Numbered from the stretch's first letter, positions 33,358 to 42,456 are shown. The stretch: 64,000 nt of DNA from Prevotella sp. KH2C16 (GCF_900113305.1 NZ_FOOW01000002.1:124001-188000), one strand, 5' to 3'. The notes: generated by a model from the sequence alone, not told the origin. Numbers and translations are program-made.

Positions 33358-33558
33358 CTAGTCTTTCTTTTCCTCTTCCTGCTTGGTCTGCTCTTCCTTC
33401 TTGTCAGGATTAAGGTCGTTCTCCAGGCCGTTCACGCCGTCCTTGAAGCTTTTCACACCCTTTCCCAGTCCTTTCATCAGTTCAGGGATTTTCTTTCCTC
33501 CGAAGAAGAGTAGTATTACCAGTGCGAGAAGCAGGATTTCAGGAGCTCCGATATTCAT
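33358..33558 (-). CDS. tatA: Sec-independent translocase subunit TatA/E
   Basis: A 66-residue protein with one N-terminal membrane helix (PEILLLALVILLFFG), the FGGKKIPELMKGLGKG hinge and amphipathic helix, and a charged tail. TatA oligomers form the transient pore of the twin-arginine system. It is the first gene of tatA-tatC, with a leftward -7 element about 43 nt upstream. Confidence 0.94.
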   Translation of the reverse strand: MNIGAPEILLLALVILLFFGGKKIPELMKGLGKGVKSFKDGVNGLENDLNPDKKEEQTKQEEEKKD

Positions 33559-33600
33559 AGTTGCCTTTGTTGTTGATGGTTGTTAATTGTTATATCGGTG

Positions 33601-33631
33601 CAAATATACAACTTTTCCAGATAAAAACCAA
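33601..33631 (-). promoter_or_regulatory. Leftward promoter of tatA-tatC
   Basis: On the minus strand TATATTTG (33601-33608) is preceded 19 bp upstream by TTGG (33628-33631), close to the consensus. Confidence 0.55.
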
Positions 33632-33673
33632 GAAGATTAGAAAAACATAGACACTTCTGAAAGTTTATCCATG

Positions 33674-33704
33674 AAAAAGCCCGGCCTCATAGGAGAACCG
33701 GGCC
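33674..33704 (-). terminator. Terminator after tRNA-Phe (leftward)
   Basis: On the minus strand GCCCGG pairs with CCGGGC and is followed by TTTTT, 15 nt beyond the tRNA 3' end. Confidence 0.75.
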
Positions 33705-33718
33705 AATGAAAGGAGGAG

Positions 33719-33791
33719 TGGTGCCTCTTGGAGTTGAACCAAGGACACATGGATTTTCAGTCCATTGCTCTACCACCTGAGCTAAGGCACC
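33719..33791 (-). tRNA. tRNA-Phe (anticodon GAA)
   Basis: A 73-nt cloverleaf on the minus strand. The acceptor stem GGTGCCT pairs with AGGCACC and the discriminator is A. The D arm is AGCTCAGGTGGTAGAGC, the anticodon loop CTGAAAA has GAA in the middle, and the T arm CTTGG-TTCAACT-CCAAG is intact. The 3' CCA is not encoded, as is usual in Bacteroidetes. It has its own upstream -7 element and downstream terminator. Confidence 0.95.
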
Positions 33792-33812
33792 ATGCTTCTT
33801 TAGTTGCGGGTG

Positions 33813-33842
33813 CAAAGGTAGCACTTTCTTTCGGGAATCAAG
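33813..33842 (-). promoter_or_regulatory. Leftward promoter of tRNA-Phe
   Basis: On the minus strand TACCTTTG (33813-33820) with CTTG 18 bp upstream (33839-33842). The -7 element ends 21 nt before the tRNA. Confidence 0.5.
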
Positions 33843-33940
33843 AACGAAAAGCAAAAAAACTATGATAGTTTAAAGTTCGTTAACAAATCTTTTAGAGAGA
33901 TATTGTTAGGAAATGCAGAAAGAATCTGTTGTTTAACAGT

Positions 33941-35053
33941 TTATTCCTTCAATGGATTCCATCCTTGGGCGGTAATCTCAAACTCGTTGTTATCGCGGGT
34001 GATGAGCATCGCTCCCAGGCTTTCCTTAGTGATATAGCCGATTTGCTTGATGCCCTCCATACCCTCGATTTTGTCGTGGTCGCCGATGGGAACGGTAAAG
34101 AGGAGCTCATAGTCCTCGCCTCCGTTCAGGGCACAGGTCGTTACATTCAGGTTCATTTCTTCCGCCATTACGGCCGTTTGGTAATCTATCGGGATGTTTT
34201 TCTCGTAGATGCGGCATCCGCAATGACTTTGATGACAGATGTGCAGGAGCTCGCTACTTAGCCCGTCGGAGATATCCATCATGGCAGTAGGGCGGATATT
34301 GGCGTCTCTCAGTTGCCGGATGACATCCCCCCGAGCCTCTGGCTTGATTTGTCTGTCGAGCAGATACTCGCGTCCGGCAAAGTCGGGTTGGAAGTCGTTG
34401 AGCGCCTTGAGGTCGTTGTTCAGGGCAGCCAGGTTTTCCTGATTACCCGCTTTCTTTGCCACTTTCACCTTCTCGGTGAGGGCATCGTACTGTTCGTAGT
34501 AGATGTTTTTTTCGCGCTCAAGCAGCTGCAGACCCATGTATGCGGCACCGAGGTCGCCGCTCACACAGATGATGTCGGTTTCCTTGGCTCCGTTGCGATA
34601 GACAATGTGATCCTTTGCAGCCTCGCCGATGCAGGTGATACTGATGGCCAGGCCTGTCCGCGTGGAGGTCGTGTCGCCGCCGACGATGTCCACGCCCCAT
34701 TTCTCACAGGCCTCACGGAGCCCTTTATAGAACTCGTCGATGTTCTCCACGCTGAAGCGCTTGTCGACGGCGATGCTTACGATCAGCTGCCTTGGGTCGC
34801 CGTTCATGGCGAAAATATCGCTGATGTTCACCATTGCGGCCTTATATCCAAGTTGCTCCATGGTAATATAAGTAAGGTCGAAATGCACGCCTTCCATGAG
34901 CATGTCGCTTGTAACAAGTACTTCACTATCGGGATAGTGAAGTACTGCGCAGTCGTCGCCTACACCATAATGTGTAGAGGCGTTTTGTGTCTTGATGTCC
35001 TTGGTGAGCCGGTGAATAAGTCCGAACTCACCCAGTTTCGATATGTCTGTCAT
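33941..35053 (-). CDS. thiL: Thiamine-monophosphate kinase
   Basis: A 370-residue ATP-grasp-like PurM-fold kinase making thiamine diphosphate. Signature blocks are LGEFGLIHRL, GVGDDCAVLHYPDSEVLVTSDMLMEGVHFDL, NISDIFAMNGDP, WGVDIVGGDTTST and MDISDGLSSELLHIC. It is longer than E. coli ThiL (about 325), with an insertion near 175-215 (ALTEKVKVAKKAGNQENLAALNN). It is the last gene of the leftward sppA-lpxK-pnp-thiL operon, 15 nt after pnp. Confidence 0.93.
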   Translation of the reverse strand: MTDISKLGEFGLIHRLTKDIKTQNASTHYGVGDDCAVLHYPDSEVLVTSDMLMEGVHFDLTYITMEQLGYKAAMVNISDIFAMNGDPRQLIVSIAVDKRFSVENIDEFYKGLREACEKWGVDIVGGDTTSTRTGLAISITCIGEAAKDHIVYRNGAKETDIICVSGDLGAAYMGLQLLEREKNIYYEQYDALTEKVKVAKKAGNQENLAALNNDLKALNDFQPDFAGREYLLDRQIKPEARGDVIRQLRDANIRPTAMMDISDGLSSELLHICHQSHCGCRIYEKNIPIDYQTAVMAEEMNLNVTTCALNGGEDYELLFTVPIGDHDKIEGMEGIKQIGYITKESLGAMLITRDNNEFEITAQGWNPLKE

Positions 35054-35068
35054 TCTGAAGCGTCCGTT

Positions 35069-35878
35069 TTATGAGCGTTTGATCATCTCGCGCATGATTT
35101 CCGTCATCAGCGGCTGGGCAGCATTGGCTGCCTCCTGTACTTCCTCATGGCTCACTTCAACCGGATTGTCGAAGCCGCCGAGGTCGGTAATCACGCTGAT
35201 ACCAAACACCTTGATACCGCAATGGCGGGCTACGATTACCTCGGGAACCGTGCTCATGCCGACGGCATCACCTCCGAGAATGTGATACATTCGATATTCC
35301 TTCGGAGTCTCGAAGGTTGGGCCTTGAACGCCCACATAGGTACCGTGGACGATGCGGATGCCTTTTTCCCGGGCAATCAGGTCTGCCTCATCGCGCAGGG
35401 CTTTGTCGTAGGCCTCGTGCATGTCGGGAAAGCGGGGACCGGTAGGGAAGTTCTTGCCTCTCAGCGGATGCTCGGGGAAGAAGTTGATATGGTCGTCGAT
35501 GACCATGAGGTCGCCGATTTTGAAATCTGGATTCATTCCTCCTGCGGCGTTCGAGACGAAGAGAGTCTTGATGCCCAGTTCATACATGACGCGTTCCGGA
35601 AATGTAACTTCCTTCATGTTGTAGCCTTCATAATAGTGGAAACGGCCTTCCATGGCCATGATATCCTTCCCCCCGAGCTTGCCGAAGATAAGTTTTCCGG
35701 CGTGGCCCTCCACCGTTGATACGGGGAAATTGGGAATCTCGGAGTATGGGAAACTATAAGAGTCAGTTATCTCGGAAGCTAATTGTCCCAGGCCTGTCCC
35801 CAGTATGATTGCCGTTTCTGGGCTTGTTGTCATCCTTTGTCTTAACCAGGATGCTGTTTCTTGAATTTTTTCGTACAT
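35069..35878 (-). CDS. punA: Purine-nucleoside phosphorylase (trimeric type)
   Basis: A 269-residue enzyme that phosphorolyses guanosine/inosine-type nucleosides. Visible motifs are AIILGTGLGQLASEI (phosphate loop), PVSTVEGHAGKLIFG, AMEGRFHYYEGY, TLFVSNAAGGMNP and GTYVGVQGPTFETPKEYRM with the purine-site Glu. Its first about 116 nt overlap the 3' end of lpxK in another frame. Confidence 0.94.
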   Translation of the reverse strand: MYEKIQETASWLRQRMTTSPETAIILGTGLGQLASEITDSYSFPYSEIPNFPVSTVEGHAGKLIFGKLGGKDIMAMEGRFHYYEGYNMKEVTFPERVMYELGIKTLFVSNAAGGMNPDFKIGDLMVIDDHINFFPEHPLRGKNFPTGPRFPDMHEAYDKALRDEADLIAREKGIRIVHGTYVGVQGPTFETPKEYRMYHILGGDAVGMSTVPEVIVARHCGIKVFGISVITDLGGFDNPVEVSHEEVQEAANAAQPLMTEIMREMIKRS

Positions 35879-36938
35879 AACTTAATATTTTGTTGTTGAA
35901 CCTTTCCTCCTCTTCCAGCATGAAGCGGATGTGAATCGGAAGGACATATATATTCTGCCTGATGTCTTCGTCAAGGCCTTCTGTTCCTTGAAGTCGGGTT
36001 GCATCCTTTTCGGTCGTCAGTATAATGCGGGGCTCTGGCAGGTCTTGGTAGGTCTCGGTAAGCCTCGCGATGTCCTTGCCAGAGAACTGATGATGGTCCT
36101 TGAGGGTGATGGGAGTTATTGACTTGCAGTGAGATTCCAGGTCGACGACTATCTGTTTGGGCGAGGCGATGCCCGTCAGTAACAGCACATTCCTGTCTGC
36201 GATGCCTTCTTTCGGCAGTTTTGCACCGTTGAAAATGCCGACAAGATAGTCGTAGTCAATGGTCGTGAAGAATAAATCCTGATAGGGATAAAGGTCCATG
36301 GACTTGGTCAAGACACGGAACTCCATAGGCTTTAAGTCTTTCGGACACTTCGTTATGATAACGATGTCTGCGCGGTTCTTGCCTTTTTGAGGCTCTCTTA
36401 GTCTTCCTGCCGGCAGGAGTCTGTCGAACATGATGAGCCTGTGATAGTCTACGAGAAGGATATTTATTCCCGGTTTTACATACCGATGCTGGAAGGCATC
36501 GTCCAATAAAATGACATCCACATCGTTCGTGGCGCTGTCTGTGGTCAGGTTCTCAATTCCCCGAGTACGCTTTTCGTCAACGGCAACATAGATGCCGGAG
36601 AACTTTTGCTTCATCTGATAAGGCTCGTCCCCAATCTCCCGCACCGTGGAATTGTCGTCGGCAAGAACATATCCCCGGGTCTTGCGCTTGTAACCTCGTG
36701 ATAAGGTGGCAACTTTTATCTTGTCTTGGAGCAGGCGGATGAGGTATTCTACATGAGGCGTTTTCCCGGAACCGCCAACCGTGATATTGCCCACGGAAAT
36801 AACGGGAATATCAAAAGCTTTCGACTTTAATATTCCGACATCGAAGAGCCAGTTCCTGAACCTTACTCCAATGCCATAGAGCCAGCTCAGCGGAATCAGC
36901 CATTCGTCGATGTGTATGAAGTCTCCTTCAGTCCTCAT
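35763..36938 (-). CDS. lpxK: Tetraacyldisaccharide 4'-kinase
   Basis: A 391-residue inner-membrane kinase that phosphorylates the lipid A disaccharide at the 4' position. The N-terminal hydrophobic segment WLIPLSWLYGIGV precedes the P-loop VGNITVGGSGKTPHVEYL. LLDDAFQHRYV contains the conserved DDxxQH, and AAGRLREP follows. The last about 39 codons (after FNNKILSYVRKN) overlap pnp and form a polar tail ending TISFRDN, which is probably translated because no earlier stop exists. It starts 4 nt after sppA ends. Confidence 0.93.
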   Translation of the reverse strand: MRTEGDFIHIDEWLIPLSWLYGIGVRFRNWLFDVGILKSKAFDIPVISVGNITVGGSGKTPHVEYLIRLLQDKIKVATLSRGYKRKTRGYVLADDNSTVREIGDEPYQMKQKFSGIYVAVDEKRTRGIENLTTDSATNDVDVILLDDAFQHRYVKPGINILLVDYHRLIMFDRLLPAGRLREPQKGKNRADIVIITKCPKDLKPMEFRVLTKSMDLYPYQDLFFTTIDYDYLVGIFNGAKLPKEGIADRNVLLLTGIASPKQIVVDLESHCKSITPITLKDHHQFSGKDIARLTETYQDLPEPRIILTTEKDATRLQGTEGLDEDIRQNIYVLPIHIRFMLEEEERFNNKILSYVRKNSRNSILVKTKDDNKPRNGNHTGDRPGTISFRDN

Positions 36939-36942
36939 TAAT

Positions 36943-38715
36943 CTATTTTATATTCAGGAAGAACGGCAAACGGGCCTGCATCATGTTCTGCTGGTTCATC
37001 GACTTGAGCAGAAGGAAGGGCTCATAAAATTCTCCCAGCCCCAGTCGCAGTTGCTCGTCGAGATAGTTGTCTTTCTCCGTTGCTGCCATCAACTGATCAA
37101 GAAAGTCAGATTTCCCAGGATAATCGCTGGTATAGTATTCGTCGAGCTTTGCCAGTTTTGCGGCCTTGGCAATGGCCTTTTCGAGCCCCCCAAGTTCATC
37201 TACAAGCTTAATTTTCAGCGCATCCTGTCCCAAGAACACATGCCCCTGGGCGATGGCTTCAACCTGTGCGGTGGTCAGTTTCCGTCCGTCAGCCACACGC
37301 TGGCGGAACAAATTGTAGCCTCGGCCGATATATTGAGTGAGGTACGAGAGCTCCTCTGCGCTCATCGGCCGGGCGGGAGTTCCCATTGTGGCATTCTTGT
37401 TGGTCTTTATCTCATCGAATTTGATGCCGAGCTTCTGGGTGAGCAGCTGGCTGTGGTCGGGAATCATGCCGAAGATGCCGATGCTTCCGGTAAGCGTCGT
37501 GGGCTCTGCTACAATCCAGTTGGCGTTACAGCTCATGTAATATCCGCCGGAAGCAGCCATTCCGCCCATTGATACGACGACAGGTTTCTTCTGTTTCAGG
37601 AGGGATATCTGGTGCCACATCTGCTCTGATGCGTAGGCGCTGCCGCCGCCGGAATTGATGCGGAGAACCACGGCTTTCACATCATCATCGTTCATCAAGC
37701 CTTCCAGGTCCTTGCAGACTTCGCTGCCCACTATCATGTGGTTGGAATTGAAAAGCCCGCCTTCAATCGGCGTGTCGACAATGTCGCCGTAGGCATAGTA
37801 TACTGCAATCTCCTCTCCGTCCGTCGTTTTCTCTTTTACATGCTGCATGTCGGCGACGCTGATCTGGTTGATGGTCTCGTCGTCTTCCAGTTTCAGGAGC
37901 TTCTTGACCTCTTTTTTCACCTGATCGGTATAGAGCAGTCCGTCGACGAGCTTCTTCTTGACGAGGTCCTTTGCGTCGCTGAAGGTTACGAGGCTGTCGG
38001 CATACTGGTTGAGCTGGGCCGTCGAGACCTTGCGGCTCTCAGAGACTCCCTTGCACATGTTGGCCCATATTCCGTCGATGTAGGCCTGTGTCTGCTGACG
38101 GTTGAAGTCGCTCATCCGATCTTCGGTAAACATTTCCGTGGCACTCTTATACTTGCCCACCTTGATTACCTGTATCTGAACGCCGAACTTGGCAAGCAAG
38201 TCTTTCACGAAAATCGGGCTCGCGCCGAGGCCATGCCAGTCAAGCATACCGGACGGGTTGATGTAGACCTTGTTCGCAACAGATGCCAGATAATAGGCGC
38301 CCTGGGTATAGCTGTCGGCGTAGGCGACAATCCACTTTCCGCTCTTCTTGAAGTCCGCGAGCGTCTCGCGAAGCTCTTGTGCACTCGCAAAGTCCGTACT
38401 GAATGCACCAGCCTCTATGTAAATGCCCTTTATATCCTTGTTGCTCTTAGCTTTCTTGACGGCTTTCAGGGTTTCCTGAAGGCCTTCCGTCCCCGCACCC
38501 GACCCCATCAGGTCGGTTATGATGCTGCCGTCTGACCGCTCGATCATCATGCCGGAAAGGTCGATGACCAGCACGGAGTTTTCTTCGACATTCTTCGTTG
38601 CCTGACTTGCAGAGACCATTCCTACGACGCTCATTGCGCCGATGGCAACGATAATGACACCAAACAGAAACAAGCCCACGACGGTGGCTAAGACATACTT
38701 GATAAATTCTTTCAT
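36943..38715 (-). CDS. sppA: Signal peptide peptidase SppA (67K type)
   Basis: A 590-residue membrane-anchored serine protease with Ser-Lys dyad that degrades cleaved signal peptides. The anchor helix is at about 6-35. The general-base Lys is K190 in GKYKSATEMFTEDRMS, and the nucleophile Ser is near residue 389 in GGMAASGGYYMSC. The tandem ClpP-like domains correspond to the E. coli long form. It is the first gene of a leftward operon with lpxK, pnp and thiL, and has a consensus-like promoter. Confidence 0.94.
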   Translation of the reverse strand: MKEFIKYVLATVVGLFLFGVIIVAIGAMSVVGMVSASQATKNVEENSVLVIDLSGMMIERSDGSIITDLMGSGAGTEGLQETLKAVKKAKSNKDIKGIYIEAGAFSTDFASAQELRETLADFKKSGKWIVAYADSYTQGAYYLASVANKVYINPSGMLDWHGLGASPIFVKDLLAKFGVQIQVIKVGKYKSATEMFTEDRMSDFNRQQTQAYIDGIWANMCKGVSESRKVSTAQLNQYADSLVTFSDAKDLVKKKLVDGLLYTDQVKKEVKKLLKLEDDETINQISVADMQHVKEKTTDGEEIAVYYAYGDIVDTPIEGGLFNSNHMIVGSEVCKDLEGLMNDDDVKAVVLRINSGGGSAYASEQMWHQISLLKQKKPVVVSMGGMAASGGYYMSCNANWIVAEPTTLTGSIGIFGMIPDHSQLLTQKLGIKFDEIKTNKNATMGTPARPMSAEELSYLTQYIGRGYNLFRQRVADGRKLTTAQVEAIAQGHVFLGQDALKIKLVDELGGLEKAIAKAAKLAKLDEYYTSDYPGKSDFLDQLMAATEKDNYLDEQLRLGLGEFYEPFLLLKSMNQQNMMQARLPFFLNIK

Positions 38716-38741
38716 TTGTTTGAGATGTAAAGTTTCATTTG

Positions 38742-38773
38742 CAAAAATAAGATAATTCGTTTAAAAAAACAAA
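38742..38773 (-). promoter_or_regulatory. Leftward promoter of the sppA operon
   Basis: On the minus strand TATTTTTG (38742-38749) with TTTG 20 bp upstream (38770-38773). It ends 26 nt before the sppA ATG. Confidence 0.6.
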
Positions 38774-38813
38774 TATTCATCTTGATTTTATTTTTTGTAT
38801 GAACTATTTTCAT

Positions 38814-38821
38814 TAATTTTG
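38814..38821 (+). promoter_or_regulatory. -7 element immediately upstream of the SDR gene
   Basis: TAATTTTG ends only 6 nt before the ATG at 38828. A TTTG is present at 38794-38797, but 16 bp away. A leaderless transcript is likely. Confidence 0.45.
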
Positions 38822-38827
38822 CTGAAT

Positions 38828-39553
38828 ATGAGACAGGCAATAATAGTTGGTGCATCGTCGGGATTGGGAAAGGAAGTAGCCCGGCTTCTGCTTGCCGACG
38901 GCTGGCGGATAGGCATTATGGCTCGTCGGGAAGAGGCTTTGCTGGAATTGAAGGCGGGAAACCCCGCAATGGTGGAGGTGGAGGCTTGCGACATCACGCA
39001 GGAGACAGCCCCGGAGAAGTTGCTAAGCCTGATAGAAAAGCTGGGCGGGATTGACCTCTATTTTCATGCATCGGGAATCGGAAAGCGGAATGAAGTCCTG
39101 GATTCTAAAGTAGAGGATGACACGGTGATTACCAATGTGTTGGGATTTACGCGCATGATTGACGCTGCCTTCAATTACATGGCTGCAAGCCAGGGCGGCC
39201 AGATTGCGGTAATTTCGTCAATAGCGGGTACTAAGGGGCTGGGTCCGGCTCCTTCCTATAGTGCCACGAAGGCATTTCAGGGCATCTATATCCAGGCCTT
39301 GGAGCAGCTGGCCAACAAGCGCAGACTTAACATCCGCTTTACGGATATCCGGCCGGGATTTGTGGAGACTCCCCTCATCGAGGGTTCTACCTATCCCCTG
39401 ACTTTGGACAAGACGCAAACGGCACGGACTATCGTGAAGGCTGTCTATGCCGGGAAGCATGTCCAGATCATTGATTGGAAATACCGTTTAGTGGTATTCT
39501 TCTGGAGCCTGATTCCCAATGCGTTATGGCGCAGGCTGAAACTGACAAAGTAA
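38828..39553 (+). CDS. Short-chain dehydrogenase/reductase
   Basis: A 241-residue SDR: the cofactor loop GASSGLGKEVARLLL is at the N-terminus, HASGIGKRN at the NNAG-equivalent position, the catalytic Ser in ISSIAG and the YxxxK in YSATKAFQ. A hydrophobic C-terminus (LVVFFWSLIPNALW) suggests membrane contact. The substrate is unknown. The start at 38828 (MRQAIIVGASSG) is preferred because an earlier in-frame ATG at 38795 lies upstream of the predicted transcription start. Confidence 0.87.
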   Translation: MRQAIIVGASSGLGKEVARLLLADGWRIGIMARREEALLELKAGNPAMVEVEACDITQETAPEKLLSLIEKLGGIDLYFHASGIGKRNEVLDSKVEDDTVITNVLGFTRMIDAAFNYMAASQGGQIAVISSIAGTKGLGPAPSYSATKAFQGIYIQALEQLANKRRLNIRFTDIRPGFVETPLIEGSTYPLTLDKTQTARTIVKAVYAGKHVQIIDWKYRLVVFFWSLIPNALWRRLKLTK

Positions 39554-39556
39554 AAG

Positions 39557-39622
39557 GCCGTTAAAAGCCGGGCTTTTAGCCGTTAGAAGGAGAGCTTTTA
39601 GCCGTTAAAAGGAAAGCTTTTA
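39557..39622. repeat. Array C: three contiguous 22-bp dyad units
   Basis: Units begin at 39557, 39579 and 39601, each starting GCCGTTA and ending GCTTTTA, with a further GCCG at 39623. Symmetry includes TAAAAGCCGGGCTTTTA in unit 1 and CTTTTA-GCCGT-TAAAAG across units 2 and 3. The array begins 3 bp after the SDR stop, in a tandem intergenic gap. Confidence 0.88.
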
Positions 39623-39679
39623 GCCGCCTTTTACAAAACCATTAGATATCTATAAAAGAAAAACAAAATAAAGACAGGC

Positions 39680-41089
39680 ATGAAAAAGACAATTCTGATG
39701 TTTCTAATGGCTATATTTGCCATGACATCAATGGCTCAGTCGACAGCCAGAAAGTTCACGGTTACGGTCTCCGACGATGGGAAGGCCAATATGATTTGCT
39801 TCCTTCCTGCTGCAGAGAAGGCAACGGGTAGGGCAGTCGTCATTTGTCCCGGAGGTGCATATTGGATTGTGGCAACCGAACTTGAGGGGACGGGCTTCTC
39901 TGAGTTTTTCAATTCACAGGGCATTGCGTGCTTTGTACTGAACTACCGTATGCCCCATGGCAACCGCAGTATTCCATTTTCCGATGCCGAGCGGGCGATG
40001 AAGATGGTGCGCGACAGTGCAGTCCAGTGGCATGTGAACCCCTATGATGTGGGTATCATGGGATCGTCGGCCGGCGGTCATCTGGCATCAACGATTTCCA
40101 CACATGCCGACTTTGCGCATCGCCCGAATTTCTCCATCTTGTTCTATCCCGTAATCTCGATGGATCCCAGGAAGGGCCATGCTGGCTCCACACGCAATCT
40201 GCTCGGCCGAGACGGGGAGAGGGACGAAGCCCTTATAAACGAATATTCTAATGAGAAACATGTGAAGGGACATCTCACGCCTCCGGCTATCCTGCTTCTT
40301 GCCAACGATGACGATGCCGTGCCTCCGGTAACCAATGCCGTGGCATATTATGCGGCCATGCGTAGGGCGGGTAATGAGTGTACGATGCACATCTATCCGA
40401 GCGGCGGGCATGGATTCGGATCCAATTCCAAGTTCAAGTATCACGAACAGATGTTGCGCGACCTGCACGACTGGCTCGACCAGCTTCCAAGCCCCAGGGT
40501 GGATGCCGTGCGCGTGGCCTGTATAGGGAATAGCATCACCGACGGGATAACCATCGACCTGAGAGGCCGTAATGGCTACCCCGCCCAGTTGCAGCAAATT
40601 CTGGGGGATAAATACCATGTGAAGAACTACGGAGTAAGTGCCCGGACACTTCTCAGGAAGGGTAATTTGCCGTATGTAAACGAGTTGGCTTGGAAAGATG
40701 CCCTGGCATTCAATCCCAATATTGTGGTTATCAAGCTTGGTACCAACGACTCCAAGGCCGCAAACTGGAAGTACAGAGACAAATTCCAGAACGATTTGCA
40801 GTTTATGGTCGACCAGCTGAAGGCTCTCCCGGCACATCCCGAGATTTACCTTGTACGCCCCCTCGTGGCGGTTTGTAAGGTCAAAGACGAGTGGTCTATA
40901 GACAATGAAGTCATTGAAAAAGAGATTATACCTATTATTAATAAGGTGGCTAAGAAGAACAAACTACGGGTGCTGGATTTCCGGGAAGAACTGAATTACA
41001 AAGAGCTTATGAGCAGCGACGGCGTCCATCCCAATAAGAAAGGCGCAACTGTCATGGCTCAAAAAGTAGCAGAAGCCATCCGGAAGTAA
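39680..41089 (+). CDS. Secreted two-domain esterase: alpha/beta hydrolase fused to SGNH/GDSL hydrolase
   Basis: A 469-residue secreted protein with signal peptide MKKTILMFLMAIFAMTSMA. Domain 1 (about 25-265) is an alpha/beta hydrolase with oxyanion segment VICPGGAY, nucleophile in GSSAGGH, Asp in NDDDAVPP and His in GGHGFGS. Domain 2 (about 275-469) is an SGNH hydrolase with GNSITDG, GVSARTLL, GTNDS and terminal DGVHPN. Both resemble carbohydrate acetylesterase domains, so it probably removes acetyl groups from plant or host glycans. Both active sites look intact. Confidence 0.88.
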   Translation: MKKTILMFLMAIFAMTSMAQSTARKFTVTVSDDGKANMICFLPAAEKATGRAVVICPGGAYWIVATELEGTGFSEFFNSQGIACFVLNYRMPHGNRSIPFSDAERAMKMVRDSAVQWHVNPYDVGIMGSSAGGHLASTISTHADFAHRPNFSILFYPVISMDPRKGHAGSTRNLLGRDGERDEALINEYSNEKHVKGHLTPPAILLLANDDDAVPPVTNAVAYYAAMRRAGNECTMHIYPSGGHGFGSNSKFKYHEQMLRDLHDWLDQLPSPRVDAVRVACIGNSITDGITIDLRGRNGYPAQLQQILGDKYHVKNYGVSARTLLRKGNLPYVNELAWKDALAFNPNIVVIKLGTNDSKAANWKYRDKFQNDLQFMVDQLKALPAHPEIYLVRPLVAVCKVKDEWSIDNEVIEKEIIPIINKVAKKNKLRVLDFREELNYKELMSSDGVHPNKKGATVMAQKVAEAIRK

Positions 41090-41127
41090 GGGCGGGTCTG
41101 CTTGCCATTGCGGGTCGGGCATCTTTT

Positions 41128-42423
41128 TTATTTCTCCCGCCGCGTAACCTGATATGACTGTTTGTGAAAAATGAAGATGGGGATAACGCATCCGGCCACC
41201 ATTCCGAACATCACCAGAATGGTGAGGGTGGAGTTGTGGAAGAACTTTGCTACATATTCCATCGTGTAGGAGCCAGGCAGTTGTACGATATTGATGAGGT
41301 CGCGCACGGCCTTGTAGGCAAACATACCGGGTACCATGGGCAGCAAGGCCGGGAAAGCGAAGCCTTCAGCAGGATAGTGGATGGTCATGGCAGCCGGTAC
41401 GGCAAGCAGTCCGATGGCGAGGCCTGCACAGGTAGAGGCCGTAACCTGGTCGAGCATCAGCATGGGCTCGTGCATGAGGAAATATCTCACGGCATGGCCG
41501 ATGCAGGCCAGGATGGCCGTGATGGCCAAGGCCTTGCGCGGTGGATTGGAAATAATGGCAAAGCCAGTACCTGCGACGGCGGCGAATAGCCCGTCGGCTA
41601 TCGATGCCGATATGATGTCCGGGCGAATCACCTTTGTGAAGTTGTTGGGATCTACCTTGAAAAGCACTACGGTGAGTGTGAGGCCTACGGCGATGCAGAC
41701 AATCAGCATGCATGCGTTGATGAGCCGCGCCATGCCACTCAGCACATGTCGGTCCAGGATGTCCATTACTCCATTGATAATAGGTACTCCGGGAACAAGA
41801 TACAGCATGGAAGTAGCCAGCGACATGTCTTCCGTGCCCCCGTGGAAGTAGAGAAAGTCTGTCGCACCGATCACTGTGGACACAAAGGAGCAGATGACGA
41901 ATACGGCCAGCTCGTTAATCTGGCGCCGGAGTAGTTGTTGCTTGATAAAAAATCCAACGAAGGTAGCGAGCCATACGATAACCATCGATGTGTAGTTCCC
42001 ATCAAAAAGGCGGCAGAAACAGGCATTGGCAAAAGCGACGAGAATGAGCACCGTCCATGCGTTTTCCCGTGGTTCGCTGCCGATCTTGTGGAATTCTTCC
42101 CAAAGGGTATCCAATGGGAGCTTCTTGTCAAAGGCACTCCAGGAAAGATGGGAGAGCTTCATGTTGATTTTGAAGTTCAAGGGCAGGGACGGCGTTTTCT
42201 TGACATAGGTGTAAGAATGTTCGCGGCCTTCATCATGCAATGTTACATTGATGGTCTGTGGGAGCATCAGCAGGTTGCACCATAGTCCCCATGACTTGGC
42301 AATTCGAACCGTGTTGTATTGTATTCTTGATGACTGTGCACCTACAGCTTCAAGGGTGGCCGCGTATTCCGCAAGGAAGATGGTCTTTGCTTTTAAATCT
42401 TGAAGAATATCCTTTTCGTCCAT
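41128..42423 (-). CDS. Threonine/serine exporter family protein (ThrE-like, both domains)
   Basis: About 431 residues. An N-terminal soluble part (FLAEYAATLEAVGAQSSRIQYNTVRIAKSWG) matches the ThrE cytoplasmic domain and is followed by about ten membrane helices. In many bacteria the two halves are split into YjjP/YjjB-like proteins; here they are fused. It probably exports small amino acids or dicarboxylates. The ATG at 42423 is chosen because the -7 promoter element lies at 42457-42464, which places the alternative ATG at 42459 before the transcript start. Confidence 0.87.
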   Translation of the reverse strand: MDEKDILQDLKAKTIFLAEYAATLEAVGAQSSRIQYNTVRIAKSWGLWCNLLMLPQTINVTLHDEGREHSYTYVKKTPSLPLNFKINMKLSHLSWSAFDKKLPLDTLWEEFHKIGSEPRENAWTVLILVAFANACFCRLFDGNYTSMVIVWLATFVGFFIKQQLLRRQINELAVFVICSFVSTVIGATDFLYFHGGTEDMSLATSMLYLVPGVPIINGVMDILDRHVLSGMARLINACMLIVCIAVGLTLTVVLFKVDPNNFTKVIRPDIISASIADGLFAAVAGTGFAIISNPPRKALAITAILACIGHAVRYFLMHEPMLMLDQVTASTCAGLAIGLLAVPAAMTIHYPAEGFAFPALLPMVPGMFAYKAVRDLINIVQLPGSYTMEYVAKFFHNSTLTILVMFGMVAGCVIPIFIFHKQSYQVTRREK

Positions 42424-42456
42424 ATATCCTGTCTCGTAAAGTTGTTTTGATGCAGT

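Noticed and set aside
33660..35074. TPP riboswitch controlling thiL
   Set aside because: No TPP-aptamer-like sequence is seen; thiL is the distal gene of the sppA operon with a 15-nt gap.
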